Notes: generated from the letters alone by a model not told the origin. Positions 50,853 through 60,463 are shown, numbered from the stretch's first letter. The stretch: 64,000 nucleotides of DNA from Chlorobiota bacterium (GCA_016710285.1 JADJXR010000001.1:806001-870000), one strand, 5' to 3'. Made by a program: numbers and translations.

Positions 50853-51644
50853 TCACCACCGATACCCCAAACCCAACTGCACCAGCAGGTGGTCCACCGC
50901 GAAGTCATTGTTCTGCAACGCCACGCTGCTGAACACCTTATTGAACGCCAGCGCGTAGCCAACCTCCGCTTGCAGCTCGATGTGGGGGGAGAAGGCGTAG
51001 CGCAACCCGGCAGCGGCGCGCAAGGCCACCGGGGTCCGCAGCGGCTCGTTGTTCTCAAAACTTCCAACGCTTGTGGTTTGCTGGCCCAGGCTATCGGTGC
51101 GGGTTATTTCGGCACGGTTGGCAACGGTGGCAACGCCGATATCAATTCCACCATCCAGATAGATGGCCCGCAACCCCTCGCCGCCAACTCCAGATTTTCC
51201 ATCCCGGAATGTTTGCTCGTGAAAATAAAGGTTGCCTTGCAGGCCAATCGCCACTTGGGCCGTTTGCGCACGGTACTGCAAGGTTGGCCTTGCCGAGTTG
51301 GCTTGGTACTCGGCCAGATACTGCAACGACCCAACGTCCAGGCTAAGCCCCAGCGACTTGTTGAACGGGATCATCATCGCCACGCCCCACCGGTAGCCGG
51401 TTGCCGTGCGTGCGCTGCTGCTTGCAAAATCGCCGGTCCCTTCCCCCCCTTCGCCAACGATAATGCTGGGGAACGTTCCGCGTGGCACCGTCAGCACCGC
51501 GCCACCTTTGGCAGCAATCACCACCCCTGTTGGGCTTGCTTCGTACTTGGGAATTGGCAACGGAAGAGATTCCTCCTGGGCATAGGCATCGGCCACCGTG
51601 AGCAAGAGCGCAGAAAGAAGCAGGGAGATCGCTGGCTTTATCAT
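50853..51644 (-). CDS. Outer-membrane beta-barrel-like protein
   Basis: A 263-residue protein with a signal peptide (MIKPAISLLLSALLLTVADAYA). The mature part has alternating hydrophobic strands with aromatic turns (GYRWGVAMMIPFNKSLGLSLDVGSL, LRYAFSPHIELQAEVGYALAFNKVF) and ends in 'VQLGLGYRW', where the aromatic C-terminal residue fits the outer-membrane insertion signal. This matches the OmpA/OMP_b-brl type of small porin-like barrels. It lies 35 bp downstream of the lipoprotein gene 51680-52351, so they are likely co-transcribed. Function unknown. Confidence 0.8.
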   Translation of the reverse strand: MIKPAISLLLSALLLTVADAYAQEESLPLPIPKYEASPTGVVIAAKGGAVLTVPRGTFPSIIVGEGGEGTGDFASSSARTATGYRWGVAMMIPFNKSLGLSLDVGSLQYLAEYQANSARPTLQYRAQTAQVAIGLQGNLYFHEQTFRDGKSGVGGEGLRAIYLDGGIDIGVATVANRAEITRTDSLGQQTTSVGSFENNEPLRTPVALRAAAGLRYAFSPHIELQAEVGYALAFNKVFSSVALQNNDFAVDHLLVQLGLGYRW

Positions 51645-51679
51645 CGGTTCACAAAAATCATTGAAGGGTATCGTTTCGC

Positions 51680-52351
51680 TTAGAATGCCACCAGTGGCAT
51701 TGTCACCCCCGCGCCTTTGTAGCTGCTGGTGGAATCGTCTATCTGCAAGTATCGTGAGGTTCCGTGGTCGCCAACGGTGTCGCGTTTGAAATAATAGACC
51801 CCTGGCCCGCCAATCGCATCCACCACAATGTTGGAGTTGCTGTTCCAGTAAAAGTAGGGGGAGTGGGTGAGCGGGATATTCTGGTTGCGGGGGATCACCA
51901 GCGTGCTGCGGAACTCATCGCTTTCTTGATAGTTCGCCGTCAGGTTCAGATCGTAGCCAGTAAGGTTGGCAATGCGTGGGGTGAAGATGGTTCCGCCAGG
52001 AGCGTCGTCGTACTCGATGGTGTATTCGGCGTTGATGGCGTATTGGATTCCAAGCTCGCCGGTTGGCTCGATTCCTGCTGGCTTTCCATCAATCCCAAGC
52101 GGAGCCAGAATCCGCCACGCATGGCGGAACACCCCTTTCTGGCCCAATGGATAGCTGCGGTCGGTGCGGGCCTCCAACGTGTCAATTGCGGCCCCGTTTC
52201 GGAAGATGATGACCGGCGTCAGCAACCGGTTGCGCACCGTGGTTGATTGCAACACTTGGTCGAACACCACGGGGTTCGGGGATTCCTCCATGCAGGCGGC
52301 AAACGCCAGCCCCAGAACCACCACTGCGCAATAATAGAAACGCCTGTTCAT
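51680..52351 (-). CDS. Lipoprotein of unknown function
   Basis: A 223-residue protein whose first 20 residues end in a lipobox (VLGLAFAAC, cysteine ~20). The rest is beta-rich with no recognised family. 'TTVRNRLLTPVIIFRNGAAIDTLEARTDRSYPLG' and 'EYTIEYDDAPGGTIFTPRIANLTGYDLNLTANYQ' show an immunoglobulin-like rhythm. It is the first gene of a two-gene unit with the outer-membrane barrel protein and might be its partner. Confidence 0.7.
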   Translation of the reverse strand: MNRRFYYCAVVVLGLAFAACMEESPNPVVFDQVLQSTTVRNRLLTPVIIFRNGAAIDTLEARTDRSYPLGQKGVFRHAWRILAPLGIDGKPAGIEPTGELGIQYAINAEYTIEYDDAPGGTIFTPRIANLTGYDLNLTANYQESDEFRSTLVIPRNQNIPLTHSPYFYWNSNSNIVVDAIGGPGVYYFKRDTVGDHGTSRYLQIDDSTSSYKGAGVTMPLVAF

Positions 52352-52424
52352 GCTTTTTTTTGATTGGACGGAGATGATTCCAAAAACGGAATTGCGGCTT
52401 CAGTACCCTCCAATTTCCAAAGGT

Positions 52425-53921
52425 TTACCCCCCTTCTTCCAGCCGCTGCTTCAGCAACTGCGAAACCATTTTGGGATTGGCTTTCCCTTTCGTCAGCTTC
52501 ATCGTCTCGCCAACGAAATATCCGAACAAGTTGGCCTTCCCGGCGCGGTAAGCCTCGGCCTGGCTTGGGTTGGCGGCAACCACTTGCGCCACAGCTTCCT
52601 CCAAAAACGCGGTGTCGCTTACCTGCACAAACCCTTTCTCCTCGCTGATCTCCTTCGCCGATTTTGGCGAGGCCAACATCTCCGCAAAAATGTCTTTCAC
52701 GTTCTTTGAGCTAACCACGTCGTCGGCGAACAACTCCACCAACTCCGCAAGCCGTTCGGGGGGGATGCTGAACTGGGTGATCTCCACTTTCTGCTCCCCC
52801 AGCACCCGCAGGACCTCGGTCATCATGATGTTGCTGGCAATCTTGAACCGCTCGGGCGATTGCTGCCGCAGCCCCCGGCAAACGCCCTCGAAGTAATCCC
52901 CTAACTCGCGGGTTTCCGTCAGGATTGCAGCATCGTACAGTGGCAATCCATACTCGGTGGCGAACCGTTTTTTGCGGGCAATGGCAAGCTCCGGCAGCGC
53001 GCTGCGGATTTCCTCAATCATCTCCTCGCCAATCACCAACGGGACAAGGTCCGGCTCGGGGAAGTAGCGGTAATCGTGGGCGAACTCCTTGCTTCGCATT
53101 GCGCGTGTGCTGCGGGTTCCCGCGTCCCACAGGCGGGTCTCCTGGGCAATCGTCTGGCCCGATTCAATGGCCGCAATCTGCCGCGCAATCTCGTACTCAA
53201 TCGCCTTCTCCACGTTGCGGAAGGAGTTCAGGTTTTTCACCTCGGTCTTCACCCCAAACGCTTCGGCACCGCGCCGCCGCACGCTGATGTTGGCATCGCA
53301 GCGGAGCGCGCCTTCCTCCATGTTGCCGGAGCAAATTTCCAAGTAGGTGACGATGCTCTTCATCTGCATCAGGTAGCTGTAGGCCTCGCTGGCCGAACGG
53401 AGGTCCGGCTCGGAGACGATTTCGATCAGCGGTGTTCCGGCGCGGTTCAGGTCCACAAGAGTGTTGGTGATGTCAAGGTCGTGGATAGATTTCCCTGCAT
53501 CCTCCTCCATGTGGATACGGGTGATGCCGATTCGTTTGGTTGCGCCGCCATCCAGCTCAATCTCAATCCATCCATCGTAGCAGATCGGCTCGTCCGATTG
53601 GGAAATCTGGTAGCCTTTGGGAAGGTCCGGATAGAAGTAGTTTTTGCGTGCGAACCCGCATCGGCGGCGGATTTGGGAGTTGGTGGCCAGGCCCATCCGA
53701 ATGGCGAACTCCACCACGCGGCGGTTCAGCACCGGAAGCGTCCCCGGGTGGCCAAGCACAACGGGGTCGGTGTTGGTGTTGGGCCATGGACCGGCCTGGG
53801 TTGCGGCGCGGCTGAACGCTTTGGTGTTGGTAAGAAGCTGCGCGTGAATCTCCAAGCCAATCACCGGCTCGTAGGCGGCAATCAGTTCTGGCGTTAGCGG
53901 AAGGGTTGCTGTGTCGGTCAT
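52425..53921 (-). CDS. gatB: Aspartyl/glutamyl-tRNA amidotransferase subunit B
   Basis: A 498-residue subunit that, in the GatCAB complex, activates Glu-tRNA-Gln or Asp-tRNA-Asn for amidation. The signature block 'YEPVIGLEIHAQL' is near the N-terminus, followed by 'FYPDLPKGYQISQ' and 'RIHMEEDAGKSIHD', all typical of GatB. The C-terminal ~150 residues form the GatB/YqeY tail (KNVKDIFAEML ... LFGYFVGETMKLTKGKANPKMVSQLL). The ATG at 53921 is used because 'cagaga' lies just before it; an ATG 12 bases upstream is possible. gatA and gatC are not adjacent. The window also has asnS, so the complex may mainly serve Gln-tRNA (inference). Confidence 0.95.
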   Translation of the reverse strand: MTDTATLPLTPELIAAYEPVIGLEIHAQLLTNTKAFSRAATQAGPWPNTNTDPVVLGHPGTLPVLNRRVVEFAIRMGLATNSQIRRRCGFARKNYFYPDLPKGYQISQSDEPICYDGWIEIELDGGATKRIGITRIHMEEDAGKSIHDLDITNTLVDLNRAGTPLIEIVSEPDLRSASEAYSYLMQMKSIVTYLEICSGNMEEGALRCDANISVRRRGAEAFGVKTEVKNLNSFRNVEKAIEYEIARQIAAIESGQTIAQETRLWDAGTRSTRAMRSKEFAHDYRYFPEPDLVPLVIGEEMIEEIRSALPELAIARKKRFATEYGLPLYDAAILTETRELGDYFEGVCRGLRQQSPERFKIASNIMMTEVLRVLGEQKVEITQFSIPPERLAELVELFADDVVSSKNVKDIFAEMLASPKSAKEISEEKGFVQVSDTAFLEEAVAQVVAANPSQAEAYRAGKANLFGYFVGETMKLTKGKANPKMVSQLLKQRLEEGG

Positions 53922-54032
53922 AAATCTCTGCATGGATCGGTGCTGGGGATAACCATGGATGCCTCCAGTTGATGCCCCGTGCGCAAGCTACCACAAAACG
54001 GCAGTTCGGTGGAACCGCCGCACAGAACGGAA

Positions 54033-54062
54033 AAAGCCGACTGCGTTGCGGCAGCCGGCTTT
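54033..54062 (-). terminator. Terminator downstream of tRNA-Asn
   Basis: 54033-54044 (aaagccgactgc) pairs with 54051-54062 (gcagccggcttt) with one mismatch. On the minus strand a run of T follows (the a-run at 54031-54035). It starts 6 bases past the tRNA 3' end. Confidence 0.75.
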
Positions 54063-54067
54063 GTGCG

Positions 54068-54141
54068 CTCCTGAGGTAGGACTTGAACCTACGACCCTCT
54101 GATTAACAGTCAGATGCTCTAACCAACTGAGCTACTCAGGA
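54068..54141 (-). tRNA. tRNA-Asn (anticodon GUU)
   Basis: A 74-base cloverleaf on the minus strand: acceptor TCCTGAG/CTCAGGA, D-arm AGCTCAGTTGGTTAGAGC, anticodon stem TCTGA/TCAGA around loop CTGTTAA (anticodon GTT), and T-arm TCGTAGGTTCAAGTCCTACC. The discriminator base is G. CCA is not encoded. Confidence 0.96.
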
Positions 54142-54453
54142 ATCAAATGGGCTGCAAATATAGCCCCACAATCAGCCCACGCAAACGTTTTTTTTGAAGA
54201 GATAAACTTTGAAAGATTTAGGGGATTGCGGCGGCAATTCGGCGGATACTGGCGCGAACCGAAACGTAACCGATCTTCCGTTGAAGGTATCCTACTGCGG
54301 CAAGGCTTGGTAACGGTTTTTTGAATCGGCTTTTCTTCATTAACATTGCAATCGATTTCCTGCTGGCAAAGAATCCGACCGCGTTTGCAACCATTCCGAA
54401 GCCGCGATTCCGTGCGACACGATGCCTACTCCTTTTCTGCGAACCATGTGCGT
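54142..54453. other. Intergenic region upstream of the large surface protein
   Basis: Divergent leader between tRNA-Asn and the 1034-residue protein gene. No gene, repeat module or clear promoter consensus is seen. An A/T-rich patch (aacgttttttttgaagagat) lies near 54186-54205. Confidence 0.35.
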
Positions 54454-57400
54454 ATGATTGAACAGTACCTACGACAACGCCGTTTCTTTCTCCTGCCGTT
54501 GCTGCTGCTGGCAATGGCCGCCACGCCGGCACAGGCCCAGCGGGAATGGAATATCTGGTACTTCGGCGAGTATGCCGGGGTTGATTTCAACACGGGGCTG
54601 CCGGTTGCGCTTGGCAACGGGATGATGCGCCAGCTGGAAGGCTGCGCCAGCATTGCCCACCCTCGCACCGGCAAACTACTGTTTTACACCAGCGGCGACA
54701 CGGTCTGGAACGCCCTGCACCGCCCAATGCCGAACGGATGGAAACTGAAATCCTCGGCCCCAAACTGGACAAGCTCGCAATCGGCAATCATCGTCCCCTA
54801 CCCGCGCGACACCAACCGCTACTTCATCTTCACCGCCGACTGCGGCGAGTACTGGGACGGCTCGCATCCCACCACCGGCATCAGCTACTCCATCGTGGAT
54901 ATGCGTGCCGACAATGGCTTGGGGGATGTTGTGGTGAAGAACGTCAACATCATGCCGAAGGCCACCGAGAAATTGGCATTCACACGCCACGCGAACGGGC
55001 GCGATTTCTGGGTGGTGGTCCATGAGTTCGGCAACCAAAATTTCTGGTCCTTCCTTGTCACCCCGGCTGGCGTTAATCCCACCCCGGTGATCTCCACCAC
55101 CGGCTATCCCCATGCTGGCGACCCGTTCAACAACATCGGGGTGATGAAGATTTCGCCAAACGGAAAGAAGCTGGCGCTGGCAATCTGGTACGAAGGGGTG
55201 GCCGAGCTTCTTGATTTCAACAACCGCACCGGCCAGGTCAGCAACCCCATCCAACTCCCCACCGATGGCCTTGAATATGGCCTCAGCTTCTCCCCCGACA
55301 ACAGCAAACTCTACGTCAGCCGCGCCAATCGTTCGGGGAGCGCGATTCATCAATATGACATCAGCAGCAACTCCCCCCTGCTGATTATCGCCTCGCGGAT
55401 CAAGATTGCCGACTTTGCGCCGAACGAGTTAGGCGATCTGCAAATCGGTCCCGATAGAAAGATCTATGTGGCCCAGGGGAACAGCGTCTGGCTGGGGGTG
55501 ATCCACTCGCCAAACGCAGGGGGATTGGGGTGCAACTACCAAGCCAACGGGGTGATGCTGGCGGTCTCCAGCAACATCCGCCGCGGCAGCTATCTGGGGC
55601 TGCCGAACGTGCTGCTTACGGACCCCGCCGGAATTGACCCGCAGCTTGTTCCGCCGGTGGCACGATTCACCCCAAGCCGCCAAGCAATTTGCGCCGGCGA
55701 GTCTATCACCTTCACCGATCTGTCGCTGGAAAATCCAACATCGTGGCAATGGTTTTTCCCTGGGGGATCGCCCGCGGTTTCTTCCGAGCAACATCCGCAG
55801 AACATTGAGTACTCCACCCCCGGGGAGTATGAAGCGATGCTGGTGGCATCCAGCCCAAAAGGGACCGACACGGCGCGGATCCAGATCACCGTAAACCCGC
55901 TTCCAGCCATTGCCGTTGGGAACGGTGCGCAGGAAGTGAGCATCTGCGCCGGAAGCTCTATCCAGCTGAACGCCACCGGTGGAGTCTCGTTCCAGTGGAG
56001 CCCTGCCCAGGGGCTAAGCTGCACCGATTGCCCCAACCCGATTGCCCGCCCAACCGTGACGACAACGTACACCCTGACCGCCGTCAACCAGTTCGGCTGC
56101 CGTGCCAACGATAACATCACCGTGAAGGTGCTGCCAACCCCGGTGGCCGCTGCCGGACCCGATCAAACAATCTGCCGCGCAGCCAGCACGGTGCTGGAAG
56201 GTTCGGGGAACGGAAGCTACCAGTGGAGCCCCGCCGAAGGGTTAAGCTGCACCGATTGCGCCCAGCCGGTGGCAACTCCATCGGTATCCACCACCTACCG
56301 ATTGATCGTCACCAACGCCGAAGGGTGCAGCGATACCGATGAGGTGAACGTCACCGTGCTTCCCGCGCCAAGCGTCACTGCCGGTCCCGACACCGCCGTT
56401 TGCCCAGGAACCCCGGTGCAGCTGACCGTGACCGAAGGGAAAGAATACCGCTGGAGTCCGGCTGCCGGGCTAAGCTGCACCGATTGCCGCCAACCAATCG
56501 CGACCCCCGACACCACCACCACCTACACCGTCCAAGTGACCGACGGCGCAGGATGCCCGGGCGTTGGGACCGTCACCATCACCACGCGACCCCACCCCGA
56601 CGTTGATGCCGGGGCGGCGCTGACGATCTGCGAAGGGGATAGCATCCGGCTTGAACCATCCGGCGCAGCCCGCTACACGTGGCAACCTGCCCAGGGGCTA
56701 AGCTGCACCGACTGCGCAAACCCAATGGCCAAACCGGCGCAAACCACCATCTACACCGTCACCGGCTACGACGCAAGTGGATGCTGGGACACCGACACGA
56801 TCACCGTGGCAATCAACCCTGCGCCGGCAATTCTTCATGCCCATATTGAGCGGCATTACCGGCCATACCCTGGCACACGAATCAACGTGCCGATCGTGAT
56901 AGATGAATCGTTGGATGGCGCGGGCGTAACGGAGATCATCGTCACGGTGAACTTCGAGCCTGCAATGCTGCAACTGGTGAACGGAGGCGTTGGCCTTACC
57001 AACACCTTGCTGGCCGGGACGCTGTTGGATGGATGGTTGGCAATCCCGCTGGACACCGCCAATGGGAAGTATCGGGTTCGCTTGATTGCTCCGCCGGGTC
57101 AAACGCTTGGCGGCGGCGCGGGCGCGCTGCTGAAGCTGAGGTTCCAAACCTACTTGGGCTATCCACCAACCAGCGAGCTACCGTTCGACATTGAGTTGGT
57201 GGGGGCCGGCTGCACGCGGGTGATAACCTCCCCTGGCTTTGTGAAATTGGATTCGGTGTGCGGGCTAAACTTGCGGCTGATTACCATCGGCGTTGATGAT
57301 TACGCGTTGGACCAGAACCGCCCCAACCCCTTCAATCCAACCACCGACATCCCGTTCTCGCTTGGCTTAGATGGCCCAACGGAACTGACCATCCATGATG

Positions 57401-57558
57401 CCAGCGGAAGGGAAGTTGCAACGCTGGTGAAGCAACACCTTTCCCCCGGGAAGTACCAAGTCACGTGGGACGCAACCGGATTCCCAAGCGGCCTATACTA
57501 CTGCCGCCTTACCAGCGGACACTGGAACAAAGTCCAAACCATGATGCTGGTGAAGTAA
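54454..57558 (+). CDS. Large surface protein with PKD domain, 76-residue repeats and type IX sorting domain
   Basis: The start at 54454 precedes a signal peptide (MIEQYLRQRRFFLLPLLLLAMAATPAQAQ). Residues ~30-390 form a WD/propeller-like domain (WNIWYFGEYAGVDFNTG ... LQIGPDRKIYVAQGN). A PKD domain follows at ~400-490 (PVARFTPSRQAICAGESITFTD ... PGEYEAMLVASS). Then come four repeats of exactly 76 residues, each with GLSCTDC at residues 522, 598, 674 and 750. A cohesin-like domain lies at ~790-900. The C-terminus is a type IX secretion domain with 'NRPNPFNPTTDIPFSL', 'IHDASGREVATLV' and 'GLYYCRLTSG'. The protein is therefore exported and anchored to the cell surface. Role unknown; such proteins often act in adhesion. 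Confidence 0.9.
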   Translation: MIEQYLRQRRFFLLPLLLLAMAATPAQAQREWNIWYFGEYAGVDFNTGLPVALGNGMMRQLEGCASIAHPRTGKLLFYTSGDTVWNALHRPMPNGWKLKSSAPNWTSSQSAIIVPYPRDTNRYFIFTADCGEYWDGSHPTTGISYSIVDMRADNGLGDVVVKNVNIMPKATEKLAFTRHANGRDFWVVVHEFGNQNFWSFLVTPAGVNPTPVISTTGYPHAGDPFNNIGVMKISPNGKKLALAIWYEGVAELLDFNNRTGQVSNPIQLPTDGLEYGLSFSPDNSKLYVSRANRSGSAIHQYDISSNSPLLIIASRIKIADFAPNELGDLQIGPDRKIYVAQGNSVWLGVIHSPNAGGLGCNYQANGVMLAVSSNIRRGSYLGLPNVLLTDPAGIDPQLVPPVARFTPSRQAICAGESITFTDLSLENPTSWQWFFPGGSPAVSSEQHPQNIEYSTPGEYEAMLVASSPKGTDTARIQITVNPLPAIAVGNGAQEVSICAGSSIQLNATGGVSFQWSPAQGLSCTDCPNPIARPTVTTTYTLTAVNQFGCRANDNITVKVLPTPVAAAGPDQTICRAASTVLEGSGNGSYQWSPAEGLSCTDCAQPVATPSVSTTYRLIVTNAEGCSDTDEVNVTVLPAPSVTAGPDTAVCPGTPVQLTVTEGKEYRWSPAAGLSCTDCRQPIATPDTTTTYTVQVTDGAGCPGVGTVTITTRPHPDVDAGAALTICEGDSIRLEPSGAARYTWQPAQGLSCTDCANPMAKPAQTTIYTVTGYDASGCWDTDTITVAINPAPAILHAHIERHYRPYPGTRINVPIVIDESLDGAGVTEIIVTVNFEPAMLQLVNGGVGLTNTLLAGTLLDGWLAIPLDTANGKYRVRLIAPPGQTLGGGAGALLKLRFQTYLGYPPTSELPFDIELVGAGCTRVITSPGFVKLDSVCGLNLRLITIGVDDYALDQNRPNPFNPTTDIPFSLGLDGPTELTIHDASGREVATLVKQHLSPGKYQVTWDATGFPSGLYYCRLTSGHWNKVQTMMLVK

Positions 57559-57584
57559 GGGCGAAGGCTCCGGTGAATCGGAGC

Positions 57585-57715
57585 ACTGTTGGCAGGCTAA
57601 AGACTTGTTCTCAATTCCGACTGAGTCGGGGCCGCTACCTGACTAGGGGATGGCCGCCAGAAGGGTAGCCGTCCCAACCTTCGTCGGGATTGATAAAAGA
57701 TCTGTAGCCTTTGAC
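57585..57715. repeat. Repeat block 6 (diverged REP-like units)
   Basis: 'aggctaaagacttgttctcaattccgactgagtcggggccgctacc' at 57594-57640 and a reverse-oriented unit 'gtagccgtcccaaccttcgtcgggattgataaaagatctgtagcct' at 57665-57710 are diverged copies of the main family. No gene lies between 57559 and 57863. Confidence 0.75.
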
Positions 57716-57863
57716 ACCACCTCAGTCGGCAGCGCGTTGCCACCTGCTCCTTCAAGATAGAGACTGCTCTTCCATCATCCTGCTTCGATCATTCGGGCAA
57801 CAGTGGTAGATTGGCGGCCCGATCCACAATAGTTTCCAACAACCTCCTGAACACACACACCGT

Positions 57864-59933
57864 ATGGAAGCAAAGCAGAACAGTGTTTTCAAATTCATGC
57901 AGCAGCAGGACACGCAGTTTGTGATCCCTGTCTATCAGCGCAACTACGACTGGCGGAACGAGCAATGCCAGCAATTGATGAAGGACATTCTTACCGTTGG
58001 AGCCGCCAGCGAGACACAAAGCCACTTTGTGGGAAGCGTCGTTTATCTGCAAACCAGCATCACCAGCAACCCCACCTTCCTCACCATCATTGATGGCCAG
58101 CAACGGCTAACCACCCTGACGCTTATCTGGATTGCCTTGCAACGCCGGGCGCACGAATGGGGGAACGAACGAATGGCCGATGAGATCCGCAAAAAGTTCC
58201 TGATTAACGAGTACCAAGATGAGGGAGCCAGAATGAAATTGCGTCCCATCAAAAAGGACGAACGCGCACTCCGCTACCTTTTGGGCAGCGACCGTTCCGA
58301 ATGGACCGGAGGCTTCTCCCGGCTGATCGAAAACTTCCAATACTTCTACAACAGCATCACCCTTGAGGCGCTTCAGACCGTGCGGAAAGGGGTGGAGAAG
58401 TTGGTGTTTATTGATGTGGCGTTGGAACGTGGGAAGGATGACCCGCAACGCATCTTCCAAAGCCTGAACTCAACCGGATTGGACCTTAGCCAAGCGGACC
58501 TTATCCGCAACTACGTGCTGCTGGACCTTGACCCAAAAAAGCAGGATGCCATCTACGAAAACTACTGGGCCAAGATCGAGGAGAACACGCAGGAACAGAA
58601 CCGCAAAGAATCGCGCCTCTCCGACTTCATCCGCGACTATCTCACCTTCAAATTCCGCGACATCCCGAACAAGGATAAAGTGTTCGTCACCTTCAAGGCC
58701 AAGTACCCAATCAACAACGAGGTGGAGTTGGAGGCATTGCTGCAAGATTTACGCAGCTACTCGGTCTGGTACGGCAGGTTACTCAACCCGCAGACCGAGC
58801 CGAACGAGGCGATTCGCGAAGGGCTGCATCTTATCAACCGGGTTTCCACAACGGTGGCTTATCCATTTTTGCTGGAGGTTTTTCGCGATTACAGCGACGG
58901 CAAAGGGAAAATCTCGGCAGAAGAGGTGGTGCGGGTGTTGGAGCTTGTGCAATCCTTCACCTTCCGGCGGTTCCTGTGCGACCTTCCCACCAACGCCTTG
59001 AACAAAATTTTTGCCACGCTTTACCGCGACGTTCTTCCCGACCAATATCTTCCATCGCTAGAGGCCTCGCTGGTGCAGCGGCAAGGGAAGCACCGTTTCC
59101 CAACCGATGATGAGATTGAGCGGCAGATAGCCGTGAAGGATATGTACAACGTTAAATCGCACAACCGGACCTACTTCTTTGAGCGTTTGGAGAACCACGG
59201 CCAACGAATCAAGGCGCAGGTGGAGGGGAATTCCGATGTGACGATCGAGCATATCTTCCCGCAACGCCCGGGAGCAGAGTGGGAGAAGGAGTTAGGAGCA
59301 GAGTTGGAGGAGATGAAGTCGCTGATGAACACCGCCGCGAACCTTACCCTGTCGGCGTTTAACTCATCGCTTAGCAACCGTCCCTTCCGCGAAAAACGGG
59401 ATATGCCGGAGAAGGGCTACAAAGCCAGCACACTCCGGTTGGATAAATTCTTGGCGAATCTTGAGCGTTGGGATCTGGATGCGTTGCAGCAGCGGCGGCA
59501 GCAGATTATTGATCGCTGCAAAATCATCTGGAGCTATCCGCAAGAAGCGGCAAATGCAATCTCAGCCGAACAACAGCTGAGATTAGGATTAGAGTTCGAC
59601 ATCCTTGACATTGCCCCCGACGATGCAACCAGCAAGAAAATAGCATGGGCTTCGTTCGAGGGGAAGGTGCTGGAGTCGCCAAGTTATCGTGAACTGTACC
59701 TGCATGTCTGTAGGGTGATGTTCCAGCGCGAGCCGCACATCTTTTTCAACTTGGATCGCCAGGGGAAGTTGTGGGTGCGCAGCGATCCACGATTCTTCAG
59801 AACTCCAATGAAAATCAGCGACACGTATTACGTGGAGGCGAACCTTTCGGCTCGTGATATCATCCTCCGCATCCAGGCCATTCTTGAAGCGTGCGAAACG
59901 GACGACCAGCTTATCCTGCAATTCGAGTCGTGA
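57864..59933 (+). CDS. DUF262/DUF1524 protein (GmrSD-type restriction family)
   Basis: A 689-residue fusion of two domains of the GmrSD type IV restriction family. The N-terminal DUF262 domain has the start 'FVIPVYQRNYDW', the nucleotide-binding 'IIDGQQRLTTLTLIW' (DGQQR at residues 77-81) and 'FQSLNSTGLDLSQADLIRNY' near residue 200. The C-terminal DUF1524 nuclease has the His-Me/HNH motif 'TIEHIFPQ' (Glu462-His463) and 'ANLTLSAFNSSLSNRPF' near residue 495. A further ~130 C-terminal residues (from 'YPQEAANAISAEQQ') resemble no motif I can name. Relatives cut modified phage DNA. No partner gene is adjacent, so it would act alone, and the flanking repeats suggest an accessory position. Confidence 0.9.
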   Translation: MEAKQNSVFKFMQQQDTQFVIPVYQRNYDWRNEQCQQLMKDILTVGAASETQSHFVGSVVYLQTSITSNPTFLTIIDGQQRLTTLTLIWIALQRRAHEWGNERMADEIRKKFLINEYQDEGARMKLRPIKKDERALRYLLGSDRSEWTGGFSRLIENFQYFYNSITLEALQTVRKGVEKLVFIDVALERGKDDPQRIFQSLNSTGLDLSQADLIRNYVLLDLDPKKQDAIYENYWAKIEENTQEQNRKESRLSDFIRDYLTFKFRDIPNKDKVFVTFKAKYPINNEVELEALLQDLRSYSVWYGRLLNPQTEPNEAIREGLHLINRVSTTVAYPFLLEVFRDYSDGKGKISAEEVVRVLELVQSFTFRRFLCDLPTNALNKIFATLYRDVLPDQYLPSLEASLVQRQGKHRFPTDDEIERQIAVKDMYNVKSHNRTYFFERLENHGQRIKAQVEGNSDVTIEHIFPQRPGAEWEKELGAELEEMKSLMNTAANLTLSAFNSSLSNRPFREKRDMPEKGYKASTLRLDKFLANLERWDLDALQQRRQQIIDRCKIIWSYPQEAANAISAEQQLRLGLEFDILDIAPDDATSKKIAWASFEGKVLESPSYRELYLHVCRVMFQREPHIFFNLDRQGKLWVRSDPRFFRTPMKISDTYYVEANLSARDIILRIQAILEACETDDQLILQFES

Positions 59934-59944
59934 CCAAAACGGGT

Positions 59945-59971
59945 GGGCGGGCGCGTGCTGCGTGCCCGCCC
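59945..59971. terminator. GC-rich hairpin between convergent genes
   Basis: 59945-59955 (gggcgggcgcg) pairs with 59961-59971 (with one G-T pair), around a 5-base loop. No T run follows, so its strength is uncertain, but its place between two convergent stop codons fits a terminator. Confidence 0.55.
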
Positions 59972-59978
59972 GCCGGCG

Positions 59979-60413
59979 TTAATTCCTGATATACCACACC
60001 CCGTCAACCTGCTCCCAAATAATCCGCAACTTCCCCCCGGTTGCGCCAGGAATGGCGAAGGTGGCGGTGTGTTCCTGCTTGTTCATCTTCGGCTTGCGCC
60101 CTTTGATTTTTTTCAGGACACCCAGCAGCCGCCCTGCTTTTTCTTCGGCAAACGCAGCGGCGCATTGCTCCACCGTCTGGCAATCTTTCAGCAACGCATC
60201 CATATCCGCCGGGCGAACATATCGGCGGATGAAGGGGACGTACTCCTTGGCTTCCAGCATTGCAATCGCCTGGGCCATTGCGGTCTTCAGCGATGCCAGC
60301 GCGGTATCCCGTTTTGCTTCTGCGTGTGGGTTGCGCCCGCCGGCCGCCGCCGCCAACGCGGGCATGGCCAAGAAGATCACCGCTACCAGCAGGGACGATT
60401 TTAAGCGATTCAT
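59979..60413 (-). CDS. Small exported protein of unknown function
   Basis: The start at 60413 gives a signal peptide (MNRLKSSLLVAVIFLAMPALAAA). The 144-residue product continues as a helical segment (ASLKTAMAQAIAMLEAKEYVPFIRRYVRPADMDALLKDC) with one close cysteine pair (KDCQTVEQC), and ends in beta strands (EHTATFAIP ... KLRIIWEQVDGVWYIRN). The 'W..VDG.WYI..' ending is common in small NTF2-like exported proteins, but family membership is only a guess. It follows the carboxylase gene after 50 bp on the same strand. Confidence 0.7.
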   Translation of the reverse strand: MNRLKSSLLVAVIFLAMPALAAAAGGRNPHAEAKRDTALASLKTAMAQAIAMLEAKEYVPFIRRYVRPADMDALLKDCQTVEQCAAAFAEEKAGRLLGVLKKIKGRKPKMNKQEHTATFAIPGATGGKLRIIWEQVDGVWYIRN

Positions 60414-60463
60414 TTTTGATGATTGTTTGGGTTGTTGATCTGTTTGTGAAAAGTCTGGATTTC

